Positions 50,332 through 56,254 of a stretch of 64,000 nucleotides of DNA are shown here, piece after piece (the first letter of the stretch is position 1; the number at the start of each line of letters is the position of its first letter). The stretch is from CG2-30-58-95 sp964618215. GTDB lineage: Bacteria > Chloroflexota > Anaerolineae > Anaerolineales > Villigracilaceae. The notes beneath the pieces were generated by a model that was not told the DNA's origin, searched no databases, and was given only the letters and a program-made list of their open reading frames with translations. Both the position numbers and the translations under genes were made by a program. The stretch lies in NCBI GenBank assembly GCA_964618215.1, contig CAZTZE010000004.1, positions 1 to 64,000 on the forward strand. Direction: 5' to 3'.

Positions 50332-50352
50332 CGATAGCCCGAACAACGACCA

Positions 50353-50398
50353 CAGTCCCGGCCTTGGAGATCCGTTTCCAGGGCCGGGACTGCCTTTT
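50353..50398 (+). terminator. Terminator before dnaN
   Basis: CAGTCCCGGCC and GGCCGGGACTG form a perfect 11-bp stem followed by CCTTTTTG. Confidence 0.9.
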
Positions 50399-50426
50399 TG
50401 CAAACCATAACACAAGGAGATGAATC

Positions 50427-51569
50427 ATGAAAATCCAAGTCAAACAAACTGACCTGAGCGGCGGACTGAACCTAGTTTCCGCTGCGGTACGCAACAGAGT
50501 CTTGCCAGTGCTGGCGAATGTGCTGCTTGCCGTGGAAGATGACCGGCTTCGGCTCTACGCTACCGATCTTGAGATGAGCGTTGCCTGCTCTATTGAGCCA
50601 GCGCACATCGAAAAAGCGGGGTCAATCTCTGTGCCAGCGCGCACATTCGCCGATCTGGTCGCAACGCTGCCCGGCGGCGAGAGCGTTAGCCTGGAATTGG
50701 ACAGTGAGACGCAAACCCTGCTGGTGAGCTGCGGGGACAGCCGCACGAAGATCAAGGGGATAGATGCGAACGAGTTTCCTCCATTCCCGGAGGCCGTGGG
50801 GTCGCCGTCTGTTAGGGTTACGGCTGCGGCGCTCAAAAAAGCGATCCGGCAGACGGCCTTTGCGGCGTCAAAGGATGAGAGTCGTCCTATTCTTGCGGGC
50901 GTTTTGCTGGAAGCCTCCGGCGACAACAATCTGACCCTGACGGCTGCGGACGGCTACAGGCTGTCTCGCCGGCAGGTGGAGGCCAATGTCGTGCTGCCTG
51001 GCAAGGCGGTTGTTCCCGTCAGGGCGTTGAATATCCTGGCGAAGTCTGTCTCAGACGATGCGGAGATCAGCATCTGGATTGCTGCCAACCAGGTGATCTT
51101 CGCCGCCAGCGGCATCCGGGTAGCAGCCCAGGTAATTGACGGAAACTACCCGGATGTGACCACGATCCTTGATATGCCAACGCCAACAACGGTCTCGGCT
51201 CCCAGGGATGCGCTGGTCGCCGCCTGCCGGCAGGCGCTGGTTGTCGCTCGCGAGGGCAGCTACGCGCTGCGGCTGCGGATCGAGCCTGGTAATGGCAATG
51301 GCGACTCTGGAAAGCTCCATCTGGAGGCAGAAGCCGCGGGGATTGGTCGCAGCGAAAGCCATGTGGAAGGGGAGGTTACCGGCGAGTCTGTTCGGCTGGG
51401 CGTCAACGCGGCTTTCCTGTTGGACGCCATTTCCTGTACTGAGGCGGCGAAGGCATCAATCGGCTTTGGTGGCGCCAATACGCCGGTAAAGGTGACGGGT
51501 GACGGGCTTGTTCAAGCAATAATGCCGCTAAGTGTCCCCAATGACCCCGATAGTCCAGCAAAGGCGTGA
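50427..51569 (+). CDS. DNA polymerase III beta subunit (sliding clamp)
   Basis: The 380-aa protein spans three clamp domains of roughly equal length. Typical segments are LPVLANVLLAVEDDRLRLYA, SVPARTFADLVATLPGG, FAASKDESRPILAGVLLE, and the C-terminal IMPLSVPN. Clamps bind polymerases through a hydrophobic pocket and make replication processive. Together with primase and SSB this clamp would support replication of the element. The sequence looks standard. The gene sits between two hairpin leaders. Confidence 0.93.
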   Translation: MKIQVKQTDLSGGLNLVSAAVRNRVLPVLANVLLAVEDDRLRLYATDLEMSVACSIEPAHIEKAGSISVPARTFADLVATLPGGESVSLELDSETQTLLVSCGDSRTKIKGIDANEFPPFPEAVGSPSVRVTAAALKKAIRQTAFAASKDESRPILAGVLLEASGDNNLTLTAADGYRLSRRQVEANVVLPGKAVVPVRALNILAKSVSDDAEISIWIAANQVIFAASGIRVAAQVIDGNYPDVTTILDMPTPTTVSAPRDALVAACRQALVVAREGSYALRLRIEPGNGNGDSGKLHLEAEAAGIGRSESHVEGEVTGESVRLGVNAAFLLDAISCTEAAKASIGFGGANTPVKVTGDGLVQAIMPLSVPNDPDSPAKA

Positions 51570-51570
51570 C

Positions 51571-51650
51571 AGCCACTGTTGTATTACGCAGGCTGTGTGA
51601 GCGAGTGATCGCTTGCGCAGCCTGTTTACTTTCTACCTAAGGAGAATACC
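51571..51650 (+). promoter_or_regulatory. Covarying leader hairpin, copy 1
   Basis: The block starts AGCCACTGTTGTATTACGCA, forms a hairpin (CAGGCTG with CAGCCTG, inner AGCGA with TCGCT) and continues TTTACTTTCTACC then AAGGAG and the ATG at 51651. It matches 53053-53131 and, in its hairpin, 56195-56229, where stems differ in sequence but still pair. Confidence 0.7.
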
Positions 51651-52145
51651 ATGTCTAAAAAATTCACTATCACTCTGCGCGGCGAAGCAGAGTTAAAAGA
51701 ATTCCTCGCCAACCCCATCTGGAAAGATGGGGATGACGGCTGGAAGACCGACTCGGATTTCATCCGTGCAGTGATCGACGAAATTGTACAGAATGGTGAC
51801 TATCCGTACAACAGTACTGTGCAGCGCGAAGTAGAGCGGCGACTCAGCGTTCCACGACAGGACGACAGCGGCACGCCCCTTAGCCGCCTTATCTACACCA
51901 CGCAAACATTTCGGCACGATGAGCGATTGAAAGCCCAGGGGTTTCAACCCATGACGCAAGAGGTAGTTGACGAAGCCTTCCGCATCGGGGCAATGATCGA
52001 GTTGCGCGGTGACTTCACCCGCCAGATTTTCAATGTTCGCAAGATCGGCGGTAAATGCTACGCCATGAAGCCGAAGGCGCGCAACAAGGTACTTGGCGTT
52101 GCTCCATATCACACGGTCAGAATCGTTGAGAAAGGTGTCTCATGA
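51651..52145 (+). CDS. Unknown 164-aa protein
   Basis: Starts 5 bp after AAGGAGAATA, part of the leader above. It has an acidic N-terminal half (WKDGDDGWKTDSDFIRAVID) and a basic C-terminal beta part (IRQIF-like: GDFTRQIFNVRKIGG). Its stop overlaps the next ATG. No family recognised. Confidence 0.6.
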   Translation: MSKKFTITLRGEAELKEFLANPIWKDGDDGWKTDSDFIRAVIDEIVQNGDYPYNSTVQREVERRLSVPRQDDSGTPLSRLIYTTQTFRHDERLKAQGFQPMTQEVVDEAFRIGAMIELRGDFTRQIFNVRKIGGKCYAMKPKARNKVLGVAPYHTVRIVEKGVS

Positions 52146-52444
52146 CGGAACAGCAGATAGAAAATATGAAATCTGGCCTTGAATTGGCCGCGTCCGAAAT
52201 CGGACTGCCGCGCTGTTGGTGGCACAGATTTCGATGTACTCCAGCGCAACGGCTGTTTGTGGGGGAATTTGACACAGCAATCAGCCTGCACGATGACGGG
52301 CAGTACACCTTCGATGTCTGGAGACCAAACACGCACAACGGCGAAGAAATCAAGAGGATAAAGGTCGCCGCGATCCGCAGGAAATATAAAGTGGACGCAG
52401 GCGGCCTTTATTCCATTTGCCAACTTTTGACCCCGGAAAGATGA
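52142..52444 (+). CDS. Unknown 100-aa protein
   Basis: Coupled to the preceding gene by an ATGA overlap. Contains WWHRFRCTPAQRLFVGEFDT and a beta C-terminus. Nothing recognisable. Confidence 0.55.
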   Translation: MTEQQIENMKSGLELAASEIGLPRCWWHRFRCTPAQRLFVGEFDTAISLHDDGQYTFDVWRPNTHNGEEIKRIKVAAIRRKYKVDAGGLYSICQLLTPER

Positions 52445-52456
52445 AAGGATGACTCC

Positions 52457-52717
52457 ATGATAACTAAAGCGATCCCCGTAAACATAGCGGAATCCCTCCG
52501 CGCTGAAGTCCTACAAGACGAAGATACCGCTATCTTGGCTTGGAGCGGACAAGGCGAATATATGATGATTCGCTCGGCCCTGGCAAGAAAATCGCCGAAC
52601 ATCAAATATCTAAACAACAAGCCGATTGTCCGCCTAGGCGAGATGACAGACACGGCCGGAACAAACGCCACCGTCTACGAGATAGGAGAACAACCCCATG
52701 TTCACAGTCACAATTGA
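52457..52717 (+). CDS. Unknown 86-aa protein
   Basis: AAAGGAT lies 7 bp before the ATG. The protein has a beta pattern (AILAWSGQGEYMMIRS) and ends in a His-rich tail (QPHVHSHN). The end overlaps a short gene at 52698. Confidence 0.5.
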   Translation: MITKAIPVNIAESLRAEVLQDEDTAILAWSGQGEYMMIRSALARKSPNIKYLNNKPIVRLGEMTDTAGTNATVYEIGEQPHVHSHN

Positions 52718-52790
52718 TAAATTTGGCGTTACAAAATGCCAGATCGCGCCATATTGCCTGCACGCCCCTGTGAAAAGAGCAACCCCATGA
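52698..52790 (+). CDS. 30-aa peptide gene
   Basis: TAGGAG 9 bp before the ATG opens a 30-codon frame (MFTVTIDKFGVTKCQIAPYC, ends KRATP) whose TGA overlaps the ATG of the next gene. The double overlap suggests translational coupling. Small, no family. Confidence 0.4.
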   Translation: MFTVTIDKFGVTKCQIAPYCLHAPVKRATP

Positions 52791-53020
52791 CCACAACCAG
52801 CATTTACTACCGCGACTTCATCACGCACAAACTCCACTACACGCGCCGCCAATTCATCAAGTGGGAACGCGGCGGCATCCTGAACGGGTGGGGCGCAGTC
52901 CTGGCAAGCAGGGGTGGGGTAATGTTTATCCCCATCTATCTGCTAACCAAAGAGGCACTCGCCCTTCTCCCCCCAATTCCAGACGAAGACGAAACCCCCG
53001 ATAAGGAGGCGGGACTCTAG
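52787..53020 (+). CDS. Unknown 77-aa protein
   Basis: The ATG overlaps the preceding stop. The protein has a basic start (YRDFITHKLHYTRRQFIKWE), a hydrophobic centre and an acidic end (PIPDEDETPDKE). Unknown function. Confidence 0.5.
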   Translation: MTTTSIYYRDFITHKLHYTRRQFIKWERGGILNGWGAVLASRGGVMFIPIYLLTKEALALLPPIPDEDETPDKEAGL

Positions 53021-53052
53021 CGCCGCTGCCATCACCTAAGCAAAGGCATATT

Positions 53053-53131
53053 AGCCACTGTTGTATTACGCAGGTTGCGCAAGAGATCTCTTGCGCAACC
53101 TGTTTACTCTCTACCCAAAAGGAGAATAACC
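53053..53131 (+). promoter_or_regulatory. Covarying leader hairpin, copy 2
   Basis: Same block as 51571-51650. The hairpin here is a perfect 16-bp inverted repeat: CAGGTTGCGCAAGAGA with TCTCTTGCGCAACCTG. The outer pairs changed from CAGGCTG/CAGCCTG to CAGGTTG/CAACCTG, a compensatory change. TTTACTCTCTACC and AAAAGGAG follow. Confidence 0.75.
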
Positions 53132-53560
53132 ATGACAGACAATACATCTTTCGTAGCCCTGGTACGCTGGATGCGCTTGGCGCAAAAAACGTACTACCTC
53201 AGCAATCAGGCCAACATGGGTGTAGTGAATCCAGCCGAAAAAGCCGTTGACGCTGCCCTAAAGAGCCTGCCCGACAACCGCCCCGGCATCCACGTCGGAT
53301 GCTGGTACGGTGATGAGGGCGACCAGGCAGCGCATCCGGCTGCCTATATCGGCCTGCCGCCCACCGAGGACGGCGAAGCGGTCGAGGCCGTCTTGGATGT
53401 CTTCCAGGATACCCTGGACAAGATCGATCCCGGCGATGACGCCCTTCACGAGTTCATCCTGAAGTGGGAGCGGTACGCGCTCGACTGCTACCTGCCCTTC
53501 GACGTGTCCGAGGACTTCGAGTCCGTGGACAATCGCTGGCAACTGGTCGAGGAGGCGTGA
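53132..53560 (+). CDS. Unknown 142-aa acidic protein
   Basis: Start directly after the leader hairpin and AAAAGGAG. Acidic protein with helices (VEAVLDVFQDTLDKIDPGDD) and Trp-rich segments (VALVRWMRLAQKTYYL). No catalytic motif found. A terminator follows at 53596. Confidence 0.6.
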   Translation: MTDNTSFVALVRWMRLAQKTYYLSNQANMGVVNPAEKAVDAALKSLPDNRPGIHVGCWYGDEGDQAAHPAAYIGLPPTEDGEAVEAVLDVFQDTLDKIDPGDDALHEFILKWERYALDCYLPFDVSEDFESVDNRWQLVEEA

Positions 53561-53595
53561 TGCTGCTGCAAGATTGAGTTGCAATCTCACTCACC

Positions 53596-53645
53596 AACAA
53601 ACAGTAGAGGCTGTGAGTCTACAGCTCTACTGTTTGTTTTCGCAC
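53596..53645 (+). terminator. Terminator
   Basis: AACAAACAGTAGAG and CTCTACTGTTTGTT form a perfect 14-bp stem with a small inner stem, followed by TTCG. It separates the genes at 53132 and 53706. A short GGGC/GCCC stem lies in the remaining spacer. Confidence 0.8.
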
Positions 53646-53705
53646 TTGTGGATTACGGGCCTTCCGCCCGTTTCCACATTTCTTTTCTAACGGAGGATAT
53701 GCACC

Positions 53706-54071
53706 ATGACTACAACAAACATTTCGAGCTTGCTGGACGCTCTGCGTGAGCATGTAGACGCCGTAGGGCAGATCTACTCCATCTCCGTCGAAGACGTGGC
53801 GGCCTACCTGGAAGAATGCCCCGACCTGGCCGCTAAACTAGAAGGGCTGGTCCCGGAGGCGCTTGCCTGGGCTATCGACGACGCCATCGGCGAGATCGGC
53901 ATCATCGAGATGGTGGAGGATGCCATTCGGGACACGATCTTAGCCGCCGCAACCCCGCCTGAACCTGGCAGGGGCGACCCGATGGACGGCGACCACGCGT
54001 CCGCTCTCGCCTCAGCCGGTCATGGCATGGATGAGGATTACGGCTGTTTCGACGCCGAAGGAGATTGCTAA
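53706..54071 (+). CDS. Unknown 121-aa acidic protein
   Basis: ACGGAGG lies 9 bp before the ATG. The protein is acidic and helical (SLLDALREHVDAVGQIYSIS, LAWAIDDAIGEIGIIEMVED) with a flexible C-terminus containing CFDAEGDC. It ends one base before the kinase-like gene and may be its partner or inhibitor. No family recognised. Confidence 0.55.
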   Translation: MTTTNISSLLDALREHVDAVGQIYSISVEDVAAYLEECPDLAAKLEGLVPEALAWAIDDAIGEIGIIEMVEDAIRDTILAAATPPEPGRGDPMDGDHASALASAGHGMDEDYGCFDAEGDC

Positions 54072-54072
54072 G

Positions 54073-54654
54073 ATGGTCGCCCCCGCCCTGACGCTTACGC
54101 GTCCTACCTTTGCCCTGCCTGCCGTCCCTCGGACGGACTGGCCGCACATCTGGCGCGACATCCTCGAAGATAAACACATGCTGCGCCGCCTGCTGCGGAA
54201 ACGCGAGTACCTGGGCAGCGGCTCTTACGGCGTTGTGTACGAAATTGCCGGCGCAGCCGTGAAAATCGGCTGCGTCGAAGAATATGAGGCCGAGCGCCAG
54301 GAATGGGTCCACGAGCGTTTCCGTCGTGCGCTGCCGGTCTGGGCCTTCAAAAATGCGGTTGATCTCCCCTGGCGCGTCACCCGCGAAGCCTGTCCGGCTC
54401 ACGGGTACGTCGATATGGGCGAAGATGGGAACTGTCACTGCGGCGAAGCGATGGCCATCCTGGTGATGCCGCTGGCCGTCCCTGCGCGTGAAGCGTGGAA
54501 GGATAAGCGCGTCCAGGCCACACTGAAGGACATATCGGGCGCTTTGTGGCTCAAATTCCAGTTTACCTGGGATGCCTCCCCGCGCAACCTGCTGCGCTGG
54601 AACAGCAGGATCGTCATGGCCGACTTTGGCGACGAGAACGTGGATTACTGGTAG
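54073..54654 (+). CDS. Compact protein-kinase-like protein (193 aa)
   Basis: Key kinase elements can be read in order: glycine loop LGSGSYGVVYE (47-57), lysine in AAVKIG (K64), a catalytic-loop-like TWDASPRNLL (D167, N172), and ADFGDE (D184, F185, G186). The length is far below the usual 250-300 aa of kinase domains, so the C-lobe must be reduced. Three cysteines (C107, C121, C123) in the centre may form a metal-binding insert. Function might be phosphorylation of host or element proteins. The HRD motif is replaced by TWD. Start ATG 54073 is 1 bp after the preceding stop. Confidence 0.65.
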   Translation: MVAPALTLTRPTFALPAVPRTDWPHIWRDILEDKHMLRRLLRKREYLGSGSYGVVYEIAGAAVKIGCVEEYEAERQEWVHERFRRALPVWAFKNAVDLPWRVTREACPAHGYVDMGEDGNCHCGEAMAILVMPLAVPAREAWKDKRVQATLKDISGALWLKFQFTWDASPRNLLRWNSRIVMADFGDENVDYW

Positions 54655-54699
54655 GTGTGTGATGGACGTTCCCACTCTGGATGAAAGGAGGTGTTTTCG

Positions 54700-54972
54700 G
54701 TGTCTGCTGCAGTCAAATCCAACCGTCAAATTTGGGGGACTGACTTCCCAATAGGCGGCGAATGGGATGCCGGTTGCAACCAGCAAGGCCGCTGGACAGT
54801 CCGCCTGGAGGCGTGTCGGTTGTATCCAGGAGGCAAGTTGTTCTCGGTCGTATATCATGTTTTTGCAGATCGCAGCGAAGTCGTACTTGGTCAATTTCCT
54901 GCGACCGAGCAGGGCGAGATTGACGCCAAGACCTTTGCCTTGGCTGCCCTCGACGCGAGAAAAATGTCCTAG
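54700..54972 (+). CDS. Unknown 90-aa protein
   Basis: A GTG at 54700 with AAAGGAGG 8 bp upstream is preferred to the GTG at 54691, which overlaps the RBS. The product is a small beta-rich domain (GQFPATEQGEIDAKTFALAA, RLEACRLYPGGKLFSVVYH). It lies just upstream of the iteron array. Confidence 0.5.
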   Translation: MSAAVKSNRQIWGTDFPIGGEWDAGCNQQGRWTVRLEACRLYPGGKLFSVVYHVFADRSEVVLGQFPATEQGEIDAKTFALAALDARKMS

Positions 54973-55012
54973 CATCCCACTAGAGGGAAGCCGCCCGCCT
55001 CCCACTTTCCTT

Positions 55013-55078
55013 TTCACGTTCAGTTCACGTTCAGTTCACGTCTGGTTCACGTCTGGTTCACGTTCAATTCACGTTTGC
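55013..55078 (+). repeat. Six tandem 11-bp iterons
   Basis: Units TTCACGTTCAG (twice), TTCACGTCTGG (twice), TTCACGTTCAA and TTCACGTTTGC follow each other without spacing. Eleven bp is about one helical turn, so bound proteins would line up on one face of the DNA. Such arrays are typical of replication origins (oriV), partition sites and operators. An inverted repeat follows at once (55080-55118). Confidence 0.85.
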
Positions 55079-55079
55079 C

Positions 55080-55118
55080 GCTTCTCGCCTGCCCTGCACC
55101 GCACGGTGGGCGAGAAGC
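55080..55118. promoter_or_regulatory. Inverted repeat beside the iterons
   Basis: GCTTCTCGCC and GGCGAGAAGC form a perfect 10-bp pair with a 19-nt loop, directly after the iterons. It could be a terminator-like stem or part of an origin or operator; no T-run follows. Confidence 0.6.
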
Positions 55119-55155
55119 GAAAAACTGTCTCTCTAATTCTTACACGGAGGAAAAT

Positions 55156-55725
55156 ATGTACGACAAACTTTTTGTAGTACTTGCTACCAGCAATGACGAG
55201 TACGGCGATGACGCGACTCACTGCGTCATCGAACTGCGCCCAGGGGTGATCGTTCGCTTGGCCTTTGCCAGCCTGGTCGCCCGCTTCGCCAGGATGCTGC
55301 TTGGGCGGTGGCATTTCTACCACCTTGAAGTAGCCTTTCCAGAAACGGAATGGCTGAACTTCTTCGGGGTGGACGCTGACTTCCCGGAGGACTGGGAAGC
55401 CGGCGCGGTCGTCACAAACAGCATCTTCGACGACTTTCCCGGCCTTACTGTAGCAACCGGCCTGGTCGGTCGTACAGCCCAGATCGCCGGCAACGGCGGC
55501 CTGTGGTTTAGCTGCCACCACAAGCACGGCGGCGAGGAATACGCCTCTCACGAGGTAGAACTGGCTGACCTGCTCAAGGCCATTCGGCGTGAGGATGTAG
55601 CCGCCGAATTGAGCAAGCGATTTGCACTGTGGTCTAAGGCTGTAAAGGAAGTGATCCAAGCCGGCCTGCCACAGAAGATCAAGGCGCTGCGCGCTGCGGT
55701 CAGTTCCGTAAAGGAGTCCCAATGA
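55156..55725 (+). CDS. Unknown 189-aa protein downstream of the iterons
   Basis: ACGGAGG 7 bp before the ATG. A mixed alpha/beta protein (YDKLFVVLATSNDEYG, GLWFSCHHKHGGEEYASHEV) with a helical basic tail (KAVKEVIQAGLPQKIKALRA). The CHHKHGG segment might bind metal. No similarity to known Rep proteins is apparent, although its place next to iterons would suit one. Confidence 0.55.
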   Translation: MYDKLFVVLATSNDEYGDDATHCVIELRPGVIVRLAFASLVARFARMLLGRWHFYHLEVAFPETEWLNFFGVDADFPEDWEAGAVVTNSIFDDFPGLTVATGLVGRTAQIAGNGGLWFSCHHKHGGEEYASHEVELADLLKAIRREDVAAELSKRFALWSKAVKEVIQAGLPQKIKALRAAVSSVKESQ

Positions 55726-55888
55726 CACCCGAACAAAAAAGGCTGTGAAAGCACTGGCGCAGGCAATTGATCTGTTCTTGGCAGGAGGCATCAATCGCGC
55801 CAACGATCTCGCGCCACTTCTGCGCAAATGTGAAGAGCTTGACGTAGACGCCGAAGAACTTCGCGAATACATCAAAGCGTCACTCTGA
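55722..55888 (+). pseudogene. Frameshifted 55-aa gene
   Basis: An ATG overlapping the previous stop opens MTPEQK and then meets a TGA after 8 codons. One base more in the A6 run at about 55736-55741 would join it to an open frame KKAVKALAQAIDLFLAGGIN and on to EEYIKASL-like REYIKASL at 55888. Either an indel or polymerase slippage at the A-run explains this. Without correction it is a pseudogene. Confidence 0.5.
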
Positions 55889-55925
55889 GACTCCCCATGC
55901 CTTTAGGCGTTGGGGTGTCTCAGTT
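55886..55925 (+). terminator. Terminator-like hairpin
   Basis: TGAGAC-CCCCA-GCC pairs with GGC-TTGGGG-GTCTCA with small bulges, followed by GTTTC. It includes the stop codon of the frameshifted frame. Confidence 0.6.
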
Positions 55926-55956
55926 TCATCACAAATTCTTACAAGGAGATAACGAT

Positions 55957-56169
55957 ATGACTGAAACGATCTTCGCCCTGACGGAGGAGCGTTTGCGCTC
56001 CCTCTGCGAACAAGCCGCTAAAGACTCAATGTTGAGCGTAGACGAGAACGATGTAAAGGAATTTGTCTCGTACTGCGCGGCAAACCTTCTGCTAAGTCTT
56101 GATCAGACACTCCACGACGAGGTGGAATATCTTTTCGATCAGTTTTGGTTCGAGATGCGCGACAACTGA
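55957..56169 (+). CDS. Unknown 70-aa acidic protein
   Basis: AAGGAG 9 bp before the ATG. Helical acidic protein (LTEERLRSLCEQAAKDSM, VEYLFDQFWFEMRDN). No family recognised. Confidence 0.55.
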   Translation: MTETIFALTEERLRSLCEQAAKDSMLSVDENDVKEFVSYCAANLLLSLDQTLHDEVEYLFDQFWFEMRDN

Positions 56170-56194
56170 CAAGTTAATACTACATCCCTCTCAA

Positions 56195-56234
56195 CAGGCT
56201 GCGTAGGTGAACATCACTTACGTAGCCTGTTTAT
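56195..56234 (+). promoter_or_regulatory. Covarying leader hairpin, copy 3
   Basis: CAGGCTGCGTAGGTGA pairs over its full length with TCACTTACGTAGCCTG (two G-U pairs), followed by TTTATTTTTCC, AAAAGGAG and the ATG at 56255. It has the same order of parts as copies at 51571 and 53053. Confidence 0.75.
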
Positions 56235-56254
56235 TTTTCCAAAAGGAGAACAGC

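Noticed and set aside
55013..55078. Tandem repeats considered as a CRISPR array
   Set aside because: Units are 11 bp with no spacers; they are iterons, not CRISPR repeats. No Cas gene is present in the window.
55734..55746. Programmed -1 frameshift signal at the A-run
   Set aside because: The heptamer phase does not match the classic A-AAA-AAG slip (the A-site codon would be AGG), and no stimulatory structure is clear; an indel or transcriptional slippage is simpler.
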